Below the pieces are notes generated by a model, which was not told the DNA's origin, did no database searches, and saw only the letters and a list, made by a program, of their open reading frames with translations. The position numbers and the translations under genes were made by a program. This document shows, piece after piece, positions 1 through 8,859 of a DNA stretch of 52,921 nt (within the stretch, counting starts at the first letter, position 1; each line of letters starts with the position of its first letter). Source of the stretch: an uncultured Veillonella sp. (lineage in GTDB: Bacteria; Bacillota; Negativicutes; Veillonellales; Veillonellaceae); NCBI RefSeq assembly GCF_900545205.1, contig NZ_UQYC01000002.1, positions 1 through 52,921 of the forward strand. Reading direction: 5' to 3'.

Positions 1-1521
1 CGCTTTGTGTGTCATTCTCCAGGTACCAAAGTCTGGTTCTGGAGATTGGTTAAGAATGTTAGCCAAGGCTTCTAAGAATTCTGGAATTTTTGTGGCTACA
101 ATATTGCCTGCCATTTTACCAAAGTTTTCAGAGCCCATGTGTTCAGAGCCACCGTCTACAAGGATAAAGGCTACTGTAGGTTTCTTGTCTACTAGTTTTA
201 CAGCACCATGAAAGCCAATTTCACCGATTTGGTGTGTACCACAGGAGTGTGGACAGCCAGAGATGTGTAAGCGAGGTAGTTTTTTAGTATCTATGCCCTT
301 TTCTTCAAGATGTGCAAAGATATCTTTCAACAGACCATTGGAGTCTTGCATACCGATTTGACAAACCGTAGAGCCTACACAGGATACGGAGCGGCGGAAG
401 TCATTTTCTGCACTGTCATCTGTTAATTCTGCAATTTTACGAGCCTCATCAGCAGTAAGGTTGATAAAGAACAATGCTTGGTCTGGCGCAATACGAGCCT
501 CCACTTGATCCAGTGTTACTGCATAGTCGAGAGCAGCCAATAGATGTTCTACATTAGCATCGCCACCTGCCGGATGGTATTCAACGTAGTATAAACCTTC
601 TTGTTTTTGACGGTGAATACGATCATTTTCCACAGAATTATCACGCTTACCTGTTTTCGTAATTTCATACGCATAGTCAGCTGGATTAATGGTTAATTGC
701 TCAACTTCTTTCACCATTGCCAATGTTTCTTCATAAGTCTTGATGAAAGCTTCAGCCCCGCCCATTTCAGCAGGCATGTAACGGGTACGAGCCTTACCGC
801 GGTTTTTGAAATTGCCATGGTTAGCAAAAACCATAAGCATAGCTTTCACATGATATAATACATCCTCAGGTTGCACATCATGTGCCACAGGAATACCAAT
901 GCGAGGATTTGGGCCAATACCACCACAAGCGTATACATCAAAAGTATTATGTTTCGTTAAATTGAAACCAAGGTCCTTGAATGTAGCATGAGGCGTACTA
1001 TCAAAGCCATTGTCGATGCCCATTTTAAACTTGCGAGGGATTTTGATGTAGAACATTTGCTCTAAAAGGAACTCGCTAATAGCCGTTGCATACGGCGTTA
1101 TGTCGAGGGTTTCACGAGGATCAATACCGCGCAAAATACTAGCCACTACATTCGGATTGTCTCCACCAGCACCGCGATTATAGATACCATGGTCATAGCA
1201 TTCTTTATAGAGGTTTAAAATAGTATCGCCATCGAGGCCATGCATTTGTAAGCATTGGCCGGTAGTGAAATGTACGTGTTGTAAGTTATATTTACGAATA
1301 GCATCTGCTAAGAACTGCATGTGCTCGCGCGTCATACGGCCCCCATTAAAGCGCCAACGGCTCATACCGGAGTTAGCACCGCGTTCGGCGTAACTACCAT
1401 AAGCACCAGATTGGCCTTTATAGTCCGCAATAGACATTTCTTTCTTATAGAATTTGTGCGTCATATCTTCAAACTTTGGATAATCTGCAATTAATCGATC
1501 TTTCAATTCTTGTGTAATCAT
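1..1521 (-). CDS. Siroheme nitrite/sulfite reductase, 3' end cut by window edge
   Basis: The first 507 residues of a ferredoxin-type nitrite/sulfite reductase are visible; the frame is open to the left edge, so the C-terminus is missing. The family performs six-electron reduction of sulfite to sulfide or nitrite to ammonia in the cytoplasm using siroheme coupled to a [4Fe-4S] cluster. The four cluster cysteines are present as C-x5-C (Cys381, Cys387) and C-x3-C (Cys423, Cys427, in SGCPHSCG). The ATG at 1521 follows a GAGGG ribosome site. Two ferredoxin-like halves around residues 50-110 and 310-370 fit the duplicated architecture of the family. The adjacent cystine symporter favours sulfite as the substrate, but that is inference; NirA-like nitrite reduction remains possible. 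Confidence 0.85.
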   Translation of the reverse strand, partial: MITQELKDRLIADYPKFEDMTHKFYKKEMSIADYKGQSGAYGSYAERGANSGMSRWRFNGGRMTREHMQFLADAIRKYNLQHVHFTTGQCLQMHGLDGDTILNLYKECYDHGIYNRGAGGDNPNVVASILRGIDPRETLDITPYATAISEFLLEQMFYIKIPRKFKMGIDNGFDSTPHATFKDLGFNLTKHNTFDVYACGGIGPNPRIGIPVAHDVQPEDVLYHVKAMLMVFANHGNFKNRGKARTRYMPAEMGGAEAFIKTYEETLAMVKEVEQLTINPADYAYEITKTGKRDNSVENDRIHRQKQEGLYYVEYHPAGGDANVEHLLAALDYAVTLDQVEARIAPDQALFFINLTADEARKIAELTDDSAENDFRRSVSCVGSTVCQIGMQDSNGLLKDIFAHLEEKGIDTKKLPRLHISGCPHSCGTHQIGEIGFHGAVKLVDKKPTVAFILVDGGSEHMGSENFGKMAGNIVATKIPEFLEALANILNQSPEPDFGTWRMTHKA

Positions 1522-1558
1522 ACTATTACCCTCTTGGCTTATATCTATTAAGCATAAT

Positions 1559-1606
1559 ACAAAACTTTGTATTGGTTAGTATACCATATACGCATACATA
1601 TGTTAG
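1559..1606 (-). promoter_or_regulatory. Candidate promoter of the sulfite/nitrite reductase
   Basis: On the minus strand a TATACT -10 (1578-1583) is preceded by TGG, giving an extended -10, with a weak -35 CTAACA 17 bp upstream. It lies about 60 bp before the start codon. Assigned by consensus only. Confidence 0.4.
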
Positions 1607-1705
1607 TAGCCAAGCTCACAATTTTAATATCAATTACAAATAATATGCTTTACAATCTGTAATAATAATCACTTTTAATTAGGGTATTGAAAAATCCTAA
1701 TCACA

Positions 1706-1736
1706 TAAAAAAAGAACAGCCCAAAGGCTGTTCTTT
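1706..1736 (-). terminator. Rho-independent terminator of the cystine symporter gene
   Basis: Perfect 11-bp stem (1711-1721 with 1726-1736), 4-nt loop, followed on the minus strand by a run of seven T. It sits 48 bp past the symporter stop codon. Confidence 0.9.
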
Positions 1737-1783
1737 CATTATTATTAAATTCTACTGTGTAGAGATAATTTTAAGTCTACCTA

Positions 1784-3175
1784 TTAAACTCGACCTTCAT
1801 TAGGATTGTTATAGGCATCTTTATCGATAGTGCCCATGATTTTATCTACTACAAGCGCATTTGTTAAGGAACCAGATACGTTCAAGCATGTACGGCCCAT
1901 GTCGATTAATGGATCGATAGCAAGGATTGGGCTGATAGATGTGAAGTATGCACCAAGGCCTGTACCACTAAGGGATACGGATGCAGCCATTGTAGCTGTA
2001 CCAGGAACACCAGCGATACCAACAGAACCGATAGCGATAACAATAACACTCATGATGTACATAGTCAAATCGAATGGAATATTTGCTACATTAGAGATAT
2101 ATACAACTACGAGTGCTGGGAATACGCCGGCACAACCTTGCATGCCCGCAGTAGTACCGAAGGATGCTACTGTATTAGCTGTTGTAGCATTTACGCCAAG
2201 ACGTTTTGTCAACGTTTCAACAGTCAATGGCAATACGCCCATAGAGGAACGGGATGTGAAAGCTAACAAGAGTGGAGCTTTTGCTTTTTTGAAGTATGTA
2301 ATTGGGTTGTAACCAAAGCTAGCAATCAAGATAGCTTGAACAACGAACATAATCAAAAGACCAACGTAAAGCAATACTACGAATAGACCCATGTCTAAGA
2401 TAGCTTGCAAGCCACGTGTTGCCAATGTAGATGCCAATAAAGCAACTACGCCGTAAGGCATAAGACCAATAATGAAGTCTGCAACCCAGGAAATTAATTG
2501 GTGAAGTTCATCAAATAGCTTAGTAAAGATTTCCATGCTATTTGTGCCTGTTTTCTTCAACAAACGAGCAACACTACCCAAGATGATAGCAAATACTACG
2601 ATGCCGATAACATTTGTTTCAGCAGCAGCTTGAATTGGGTTACTTGGAATCAACGCACGGAATGTATCAACCATTGGTTTGATTTCACGAATCTTTTTAC
2701 CAGATTCAACGATATCAAAGCCTTGACCTAAGCCGAAAGCATTACCCAAGATAAGGCCAACGATAGCAGCAACAGCTACCATGCCAAGATTTGTAGAAAC
2801 CATGGCAACCACTAATTTCTTAAGATTTGCACCTGCTTCCATGTGCAAGATAACATGTACAATGGAAATAAATACGATAGGAATAACAAGCATGCGGATC
2901 AAATCAATAAAGCCGCCCCCTACAAGGGAGAACCACTTTGTACTTTCCTTGATGTAAACCACTTTAGATGGATCATCTGGGAAGCCTGCAATAATTTGAA
3001 TAGCAATACCAAGTACGGCACCAACAATAGTACCAATAATAACGAGATTACCAAAGGATGTGCCCTTGCGTTGCAAAGCATAAATACCGATTAACGCAAG
3101 TACAAACACTACGATAATACCGATACTTAATGGATTGCTTAGCATGAGGTAATCTGTAAAGAATGGAATATTCAT
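1784..3175 (-). CDS. tcyP: L-cystine symporter, TcyP-like (dicarboxylate/amino acid:cation symporter family)
   Basis: A 463-residue polytopic membrane protein of the DAACS family. It carries the conserved substrate/ion-binding blocks of the family: a serine-rich loop FTSRSSMGVLPL (HP1), the TM7-like segment around GTTAGMQGCAGVFPAL and the C-terminal PLIDMGRTCLNVSGS motif (TM8). These blocks resemble the cystine transporters TcyP of Bacillus and YdjN of E. coli more than glutamate or C4-dicarboxylate carriers. Expected role is sodium- or proton-coupled uptake of cystine across the inner membrane. It has its own promoter and terminator and lies upstream of a sulfite/nitrite reductase, which supports a sulfur-acquisition role. 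A related dicarboxylate or serine specificity cannot be excluded from sequence alone. Confidence 0.82.
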   Translation of the reverse strand: MNIPFFTDYLMLSNPLSIGIIVVFVLALIGIYALQRKGTSFGNLVIIGTIVGAVLGIAIQIIAGFPDDPSKVVYIKESTKWFSLVGGGFIDLIRMLVIPIVFISIVHVILHMEAGANLKKLVVAMVSTNLGMVAVAAIVGLILGNAFGLGQGFDIVESGKKIREIKPMVDTFRALIPSNPIQAAAETNVIGIVVFAIILGSVARLLKKTGTNSMEIFTKLFDELHQLISWVADFIIGLMPYGVVALLASTLATRGLQAILDMGLFVVLLYVGLLIMFVVQAILIASFGYNPITYFKKAKAPLLLAFTSRSSMGVLPLTVETLTKRLGVNATTANTVASFGTTAGMQGCAGVFPALVVVYISNVANIPFDLTMYIMSVIVIAIGSVGIAGVPGTATMAASVSLSGTGLGAYFTSISPILAIDPLIDMGRTCLNVSGSLTNALVVDKIMGTIDKDAYNNPNEGRV

Positions 3176-3220
3176 AATACACCTCTTCTAATTCATATCA
3201 CAATAATAGGTTATGAACTC

Positions 3221-3248
3221 AGTATATCATATATCGAAAAATTTACAA
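3221..3248 (-). promoter_or_regulatory. Promoter of the cystine symporter gene
   Basis: Minus strand: -35 TTGTAA (3243-3248), 16-bp spacer, extended -10 TGA-TATACT (3221-3226), about 45 bp before the start codon. Confidence 0.6.
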
Positions 3249-3381
3249 GTAAAATAATTCAAATTATATAAGTTTTTCTATGCGGATTCTGCAAGTTTTA
3301 TAAATATGTTAATCTCCATAGATGTAGCGATACCTCTACCTTTTCAAGATACTCTATATCATAATAGAAAGTTACGCATAT

Positions 3382-3414
3382 AAAAAGGTGACCTTCCATA
3401 GGAAGATCACCTTT
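3382..3414 (-). terminator. Terminator of the lut operon
   Basis: 14-bp stem (3384-3397 with 3401-3414, one G-U pair in the minus-strand RNA) followed by TTTTTAT on the minus strand, just past lutC. Confidence 0.88.
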
Positions 3415-3450
3415 AAGCTTATTTAGTTATAACAGTACCTAGTTGTAGGA

Positions 3451-4179
3451 TTATCTGTTAACTAAAACGTAAGTTACTTGGATAGGACCATGAGCACCAT
3501 CTACAGTAACCAACTCAATATCAGCTGTACGGGATGGACCGGAAATCAAGCAGATATTTGTAGGGAATTTAGATGGATCGTTGTGATAACGTTCAGCCAA
3601 ATGTTCCATTGTTTGAGTCATACGTGGATTGATTGTATCAGTGTACAATACAGCGATATGTGTAGTAGGCAACAAGCTAATAGAACGGCCAGATTCTTCA
3701 CCAGACGCTTGTACTACAGTAGCAGTTTCAGCAATACCGCAGTATGGGAATGTAATACCGATATCTGCATTAGCAGTGTTGGAGATACATTCTTCACGGC
3801 CTTTAGCTGGATCCCATTGGAAGTATGTACGAATGCCGCCATTATTAGCTGCATCTTGTTCGAATAATTCTTTTAATTTATATTCTTTTACTTCTGGAAC
3901 ACTTGGGAATACAACTTTACCGTTACCCCAGTCTTCAATAGCTGCCAAAATTGTTTCACCTAATTTATCAGGTGTAGTTTCAACGAATTTTGTACCAACA
4001 CGTTGACATTGTTCCTTAAACATTGTCAAAATTTGATCTTTATTCAAATCTTTGAACATAGTTTCTTGAGGACCATGGCTGTAATCAAAACCCTCTACGA
4101 ATGCAGGGCACATTTCTTGATCACGGCCTAATGCACGAGATAAACGTGCAATAAATTGTTTACGTTTAGCTTCATCCAT
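3451..4179 (-). CDS. lutC: Lactate utilization protein LutC (LUD domain)
   Basis: A 242-residue LUD-domain protein. Conserved LUD blocks are visible: GIAETATVVQASGEESGRSISLL near residue 150 (split here as GIAETATVV and GRSISLLP), then ISGPSRTADIE and GAHGPIQV near the C-terminus. LutABC is a membrane-peripheral, FAD-independent iron-sulfur complex that oxidises L-lactate to pyruvate. The start codon overlaps the lutB stop by one base (TAATG), indicating translational coupling, and this is the last gene of the operon. Veillonella lives on lactate, so the operon fits the inferred host. Confidence 0.92.
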   Translation of the reverse strand: MDEAKRKQFIARLSRALGRDQEMCPAFVEGFDYSHGPQETMFKDLNKDQILTMFKEQCQRVGTKFVETTPDKLGETILAAIEDWGNGKVVFPSVPEVKEYKLKELFEQDAANNGGIRTYFQWDPAKGREECISNTANADIGITFPYCGIAETATVVQASGEESGRSISLLPTTHIAVLYTDTINPRMTQTMEHLAERYHNDPSKFPTNICLISGPSRTADIELVTVDGAHGPIQVTYVLVNR

Positions 4180-5624
4180 TATTTTTTCTCCTTCTTCTTG
4201 TTCTTTTCATGTTCAGCATATAAGTCACGGAATTTTTTGAACTTCAATGTACCCATTTCTTTGGATTTAGTCCAGCCGTTCATAACTGGAACAGCTTGAG
4301 TCCATGTAGGCATATTGCCTTCTTTATTACTAATCAAGTTCATACCGATAGCGCCAGCTTTTGTGCCAAGGTCGAATAATGTGGAGTTACCGAACATCTT
4401 AGCTGCTGCAGTAAAGATTGCTTCTTCTGCTTTTGGACGAGTTTTTTCGATGTCAGCCATAATATGACGGTGTTCCATCAATAATTCATGCAATGGAATA
4501 GCTACTGGACAGTTTTCTGTACATGCACCGCACAATGTAGACGCATATGGAAGATCGCCTGCTACTTCGTAACCTTTGAACAATGGTGTCAATACAGCAC
4601 CCATTGGACCTGGATATACGGAGCCATAACCGTGACCAGAGATGTGACGGTATACAGGACAGATGTTCATACATGCACCACAACGGATACAACGTAACAT
4701 TTCTTGGAATGTACCACCTAAGATACCGGAACGACCGTTATCAATAATGATGATATGAGTTTCTTCAGGACCGTCTGCTTCACCAGCACGACCAGGGCCA
4801 GTCATCATGGAGAAGTAGTTTGAAATTTTAGCACCTACTGCAGAGCGGTTCAACATTTCCATCATAACGTCAAGAGCTTTGAAGTCAGGAACGATACGTT
4901 CTGTACCTAAGAAGATCAATTGAGTCTTAGGAATGGAGCTAGACATACGACCGTTACCTTCGTTGGAAACGATAGTACAAGTACCGGATGCCGCTACCGC
5001 AAAGTTACAACCATTAACACCTACGTCAGCTTTCAAGAAGCGCTCACGTACATAACCACGTACGAAGTGAGTCATTTCTGTAGGGTTTTCAGTACCAGTG
5101 TAACCTAATTTTTCAGCGAAAATTTCGCGGATTTTGTTACGTTCGAAGTGAAGGCCTGGTACAACGATATGAGATGGTGGGCTCACTGCTGTTTGCAAAA
5201 TGAATTCAGCCAAGTCAGTTTCGTTTACTTCGATACCAGCTTCTTCAAGAACTTCGTTCAAACCAATTTCTTCAGTTAAGATAGTTTTGGATTTAACGAT
5301 CATTTTAGCTTCGCGTTCACGAAGGATATCTAAAGCGATTTGAGTCGCTTCTTTATCGTCGAATGCAAAGTGAACTTTAGAACCAGCTTTTTCAGCGTTT
5401 TCAGCAAATTGGTTTACATAGTAATCCAAATTATTAAGCACGTGATCACGAAGTTTAGCTGCTTCTGCGCGGAAATCTAACCATTCAGGAACGTCCGCAA
5501 CTACTGTATTACGTTTATCATAAAACACGTCTTGTGCTTTTTTGATAGCTGCAACTTTGAAATCGTCAGCCAAACATTCTTTTATACGTGTCTTATAGGG
5601 GCGATTGTCATATATAAGTGCCAT
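4179..5624 (-). CDS. lutB: Lactate utilization iron-sulfur protein LutB
   Basis: A 481-residue protein with an N-terminal LUD domain (about residues 60-290) followed by a bacterial ferredoxin-type region with two [4Fe-4S] motifs: CIRCGACMNICP near residue 311 and CGACTENCP near residue 364. This is the architecture of LutB, the electron-transfer subunit of the L-lactate dehydrogenase complex. It starts 12 bp after lutA behind an AAGGAGGAG ribosome site. The C-terminus ends in a lysine-rich tail. Electrons presumably pass to a ferredoxin, flavoprotein or quinone; the acceptor is not visible here. Confidence 0.93.
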   Translation of the reverse strand: MALIYDNRPYKTRIKECLADDFKVAAIKKAQDVFYDKRNTVVADVPEWLDFRAEAAKLRDHVLNNLDYYVNQFAENAEKAGSKVHFAFDDKEATQIALDILREREAKMIVKSKTILTEEIGLNEVLEEAGIEVNETDLAEFILQTAVSPPSHIVVPGLHFERNKIREIFAEKLGYTGTENPTEMTHFVRGYVRERFLKADVGVNGCNFAVAASGTCTIVSNEGNGRMSSSIPKTQLIFLGTERIVPDFKALDVMMEMLNRSAVGAKISNYFSMMTGPGRAGEADGPEETHIIIIDNGRSGILGGTFQEMLRCIRCGACMNICPVYRHISGHGYGSVYPGPMGAVLTPLFKGYEVAGDLPYASTLCGACTENCPVAIPLHELLMEHRHIMADIEKTRPKAEEAIFTAAAKMFGNSTLFDLGTKAGAIGMNLISNKEGNMPTWTQAVPVMNGWTKSKEMGTLKFKKFRDLYAEHEKNKKKEKK

Positions 5625-5636
5625 GTCGTCTCCTCC

Positions 5637-6374
5637 TTAACGGCAGTTTAAGATTTCAGCAATATGCATTACTTTGATACGGCGATCGATTTCGCCTTCT
5701 TTATGAAGACGGTCAAGCATACCAGCGATGTTCATCAAGCACGCTTGGTCAGAACCAGAAATTACGTTAGCACCTGTGCCAGCAATTTCCAATGCTTTTT
5801 CGCGTGTCATAACTTCACTAATTTCAGGGTTCTTAACGGAGAATGTACCGCCGAAACCACAGCAACGGTCTGCACGTGGTAATTCAATCAAGTTAATATC
5901 TTTAACATTTCTAAGGAGTTTGAATGGAGGTTCTTTAACACCCATCAAACGAGTAACGTGGCAAGATGTATGATATGTAACGGATTCGTTGAAACGAGCC
6001 CCTACATCTTCAACACCTAATACATCAGTAATGAATTCAGTGAATTCATAAATTTTACCGCTCAATTTTTCTGCGCGTTTTTGCCATTCAGGTTGACCTT
6101 CCAAGAAATGTTGGTATTCGTCACGAATAGCAAATGCACAAGAGCCGGACATGCTGACTACATATTCAGCGTTCTCGAAGCATTCGATTGTATTCTTAAT
6201 TGCATCCATAGCTGCGTCATTGTAACCAGAGTTAGTGAACATTTGGCCACAACATACTTGTTTCTTAGGCACTACGAGCTCGCAGCCTAATCTTTCAAGT
6301 ACTTCTACACCAGCCATGCCTACATGTGGGTAGAACATGTCAATCAAACACTGTTGGAAAAGATGAATTTTCAT
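5637..6374 (-). CDS. lutA: Lactate utilization protein LutA (cysteine-rich CCG domains)
   Basis: A 245-residue protein with two cysteine-rich CCG domains, seen as CCGQMFTNSGY near residue 41 and SCHVTR...DRCCGFGGTFSVK near residues 140-180. These domains bind an unusual iron-sulfur cluster in heterodisulfide-reductase-type enzymes and in LutA/GlcF-like subunits. First gene of lutABC; the transcript runs leftwards to the terminator at 3382-3414. No convincing -35/-10 pair was found in the 525-bp upstream gap, and no lut regulator is adjacent; a GntR/FCD protein of the LutR type lies 17 kb away (23204-23911), and any link is speculative. Confidence 0.93.
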   Translation of the reverse strand: MKIHLFQQCLIDMFYPHVGMAGVEVLERLGCELVVPKKQVCCGQMFTNSGYNDAAMDAIKNTIECFENAEYVVSMSGSCAFAIRDEYQHFLEGQPEWQKRAEKLSGKIYEFTEFITDVLGVEDVGARFNESVTYHTSCHVTRLMGVKEPPFKLLRNVKDINLIELPRADRCCGFGGTFSVKNPEISEVMTREKALEIAGTGANVISGSDQACLMNIAGMLDRLHKEGEIDRRIKVMHIAEILNCR

Positions 6375-6899
6375 ATTATCGTCCTCGTCTTTTCTAGTAC
6401 TTAACCTAATAAAAAATTTTGATATGTATGTGTTATGGCAAGAATTCTAGTGAAAGTTTTTCAATAATTTTCTGCCCGAAACATTACTTATGCTTTCAAA
6501 TAAATATTCAAAAGCTTTATCGATATAATTATAAATTAATCATATAGAAAATGTCCAAAGGATTGCTATATTAGTATGTACCCTTTTATTTCTCATATCG
6601 TTATGACTTTTTGTAATAATAAACATTGCATTTTATCACATATACCTACTTATTTATAAATGATTCTTGTGAAAGTCCCGTAAACTCTAGATTTTGGGAA
6701 TGTTTATCATTTTGTATTCTTCAATGGTTCTCTTATCGTTATTTACCTATAATTCATTGAATATTTATATAAATAGGCTTTAAATTTCAAATTCATGTAA
6801 TTTTTATCCTTATATATTACATTTTCTTATAGTAGTGTATAAATTTAAAAAGTGTTATAATTTATTTTATATAAGTATAGTTTGAAAGGAGCCTTTTCA
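6375..6899. other. 525-bp AT-rich gap between divergent lutA and the SLH gene
   Basis: No credible open frame with a ribosome site was found. The region must hold the two divergent promoters; only the SLH-gene promoter near its right end is recognisable. A and T dominate and there is no long inverted repeat. Confidence 0.6.
6853..6861 (+). promoter_or_regulatory. Extended -10 promoter of the repeat-bearing SLH gene
   Basis: TGTTATAAT (extended -10, perfect TATAAT at 6856-6861), 39 bp before the start codon. The -35 hexamer position is poor, as is common for extended -10 promoters. Confidence 0.6.
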
Positions 6900-8681
6900 A
6901 TGAAACTAAATAAATTATCTTTATCCTTGGCAATTACATTGGCCCTCGGTTCCACATTCGGCATGGCTCACGCTGAAACAACTGCGGCTCATGTAAAATC
7001 TGAAATATCTGCTACAGCTAATAAAGCTGAAGTAGCTGCTAAAGCTGATGAACACCGTGTAGATACATCTGTTAAAAATGATGCTAAACGTATTGATACT
7101 TCTGTAAAAAACGATGCTAAACGTGTAGATACATCTGTAAAAAATGACGCTAAACGCGTTGATACATCCGTAAAAAATGATGCTAAACATGGCACTACAG
7201 TTGTAAAACATGATGCAAAACATGCTAATACATCCGCTAAAGCCGATGCTAAGCGTGTAGATACATCTATGAAAAACGATGCAAAACGTGTTGACACTTC
7301 TGTAAAAAATGACGCTAAACGCGTTGATACATCTGTTAAAAATGATGTAAAAGAAGATGCTGCTAAGGTAGAAGGTAAAAAAGCTGTAAAAGCTAAAGAA
7401 AACTTACCTGCTGGCGTTTACCCTGACACAAAAGATAACTGGGCTCGCGATGCTATCCAAGCAATGACACAAGCTGGTTACCTTTCTGGTTATGCTGATA
7501 ATACATTCAAACCTAGTGCACAAATCACTCGTGAACAAGCTGCTGCTATTTACGGTAAAGTATTACAACACAACTTAAATGAGCAAGAATTAGCTGATAT
7601 TGTAACTAAAGAAGCTTCTACTTCCTACTCTGATGTAGAAGCAGATCGTTGGTCTAGCTCTGCTATCAAATTAGTAAGTGCTGCAGGCGTAATGGAAGGC
7701 ACATCTAAAACAGCTTTCACACCTAGCAAAACTATGGACCGCGAACAATTCGTTGCTTCCGCAGCTAACCTAGCTAAAAAATTGAATCTTTCTACACCTG
7801 TAAAAACAGAAAAAGTAACATTCAAAGACGAAGCTAGCATCTCCTCTGCTTACTTGGCAGATATCCAATACATGGCACAACGTGGCATCGTAGCATCTGG
7901 GGCAACTGAAAACTTTAACCCTAAACAACCTGTAACAAGAGCACAAGCGGCAACAATCTTGAACCGCATGCTTAATGGTGCTGGCCTTGCAACACCAAAA
8001 CATACTACAACTGAAGCAAAAGCTGAAACAGCTGTAAAAGAAGATGTAAAAAAAGCTGATACAGCAGCAGAAAAGGATGCGTCCAAAGTAAGCAAAGATG
8101 CTAAAAAAGATGTAGCTAAAGCTGACAAAGCCGTAAAAGCTGATGCAAAAAAAGTTGAAAAAGACGTAAAAGGCAATAAAAATGCTGCAGTAGCTCAAAA
8201 AACTGAACCTACTCGCACAGTTCGTCCTGTTCGTCGCAGCACGTTAAAAGCACTTGATCAAAAACAACAAGCTGCTTTGGAAGATAAAGTATTCGCTGAA
8301 TTGAATAAAACATACAAAACAGAAGATGCGTTCCAAGATTACGGTGTAATGTACTGGCGTGACAATCAATTGCACGTAGCATTGAAAACAGATAGCGATA
8401 TTTCCACAGTTAAAGCAAACCTTGCAGCACGTGGTGATTCCACTGTAAATAACTACGTTGTAGTTGAACCATCCCAATACAGCCAAACTGAATACGATGC
8501 AATCGATGCGAACTTCCGCAACTATTACAACAAAAACGAAAAAGCTGGTACAATTCTAGCTACATTCCCAGATGTAGAAAACAACCAACTTTACGCTGTT
8601 GTAACAACTGCATCCAAAGAAACTCAACAAGGAATGTCTAAATTATTCGGTTCCAAAGTAAAAATGACAGTAAAACGCTAA
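6900..8681 (+). CDS. SLH-domain envelope protein with 11-residue repeats
   Basis: Start taken at the ATG at 6900 (GAAAGGAG ribosome site 8 bp upstream); an in-frame TTG at 6882 is upstream of that site. 593 residues. Order: signal peptide ending near AHA-ET (residue 25); nine tandem 11-residue units of the type KRVDTSVKNDA (residues 52-150), strongly Lys/Asp/Ala-rich and likely helical or coiled-coil; three SLH domains at about 173-225, 241-297 and 306-359, each with a TREQA/DREQF/TRAQA box; a second Lys/Ala/Asp-rich helical stretch at 365-440; and a C-terminal domain at about 450-593 also found in the next gene. In Negativicutes, SLH domains bind polyamine-modified peptidoglycan, so this is probably a periplasmic wall-anchored spacer or tether. 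Function beyond this is unknown. Confidence 0.85.
   Translation: MKLNKLSLSLAITLALGSTFGMAHAETTAAHVKSEISATANKAEVAAKADEHRVDTSVKNDAKRIDTSVKNDAKRVDTSVKNDAKRVDTSVKNDAKHGTTVVKHDAKHANTSAKADAKRVDTSMKNDAKRVDTSVKNDAKRVDTSVKNDVKEDAAKVEGKKAVKAKENLPAGVYPDTKDNWARDAIQAMTQAGYLSGYADNTFKPSAQITREQAAAIYGKVLQHNLNEQELADIVTKEASTSYSDVEADRWSSSAIKLVSAAGVMEGTSKTAFTPSKTMDREQFVASAANLAKKLNLSTPVKTEKVTFKDEASISSAYLADIQYMAQRGIVASGATENFNPKQPVTRAQAATILNRMLNGAGLATPKHTTTEAKAETAVKEDVKKADTAAEKDASKVSKDAKKDVAKADKAVKADAKKVEKDVKGNKNAAVAQKTEPTRTVRPVRRSTLKALDQKQQAALEDKVFAELNKTYKTEDAFQDYGVMYWRDNQLHVALKTDSDISTVKANLAARGDSTVNNYVVVEPSQYSQTEYDAIDANFRNYYNKNEKAGTILATFPDVENNQLYAVVTTASKETQQGMSKLFGSKVKMTVKR
7053..7349 (+). repeat. Nine tandem 33-bp (11-residue) coding repeats
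   Basis: Nine contiguous units in frame; seven are near-identical (H/KR-V/I-DTS-V/M-KND-A/V) and two in the middle (KHGTTVVKHDA, KHANTSAKADA) are diverged. Codon use varies between units, so the array is not a very recent duplication. The hendecad period suits a right-handed coiled coil. Confidence 0.92.
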
Positions 8682-8702
8682 TCGGCGTTCACTCAACCAG
8701 CC

Positions 8703-8740
8703 AAGGCAGCGTATACGTTTAGTATTACGCTGCTTTGTTT
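8703..8740 (+). terminator. Terminator after the first SLH gene
   Basis: GCAGCGTA (8706-8713) pairs with TACGCTGC (8726-8733) and is followed by TTTGTTT. It separates the two SLH genes, so they are probably separate transcripts. Confidence 0.65.
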
Positions 8741-8770
8741 ATATCTCTATGCATGCCTTATCATTCGCTA

Positions 8771-8776
8771 TATAAT
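8771..8776 (+). promoter_or_regulatory. Candidate -10 of the second SLH gene
   Basis: Perfect TATAAT 84 bp before the start codon and just past the terminator of the previous gene; no good -35 hexamer. Confidence 0.4.
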
Positions 8777-8859
8777 GGATATAGATTTTTTTGTTGGTAA
8801 AAGTTTATATTCTTCGGCTATAAAACGTTAGCCATTTACCATAATTAGGAAGGATTTTT

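Noticed and set aside
6921..7297. Long minus-strand frames opposite the SLH repeats
   Set aside because: They arise because the 33-bp coding repeats keep the antisense frame open; no ribosome site or independent protein pattern.
7053..7349. CRISPR-like array
   Set aside because: The 33-bp units are contiguous coding repeats without spacers, in frame with the SLH gene.
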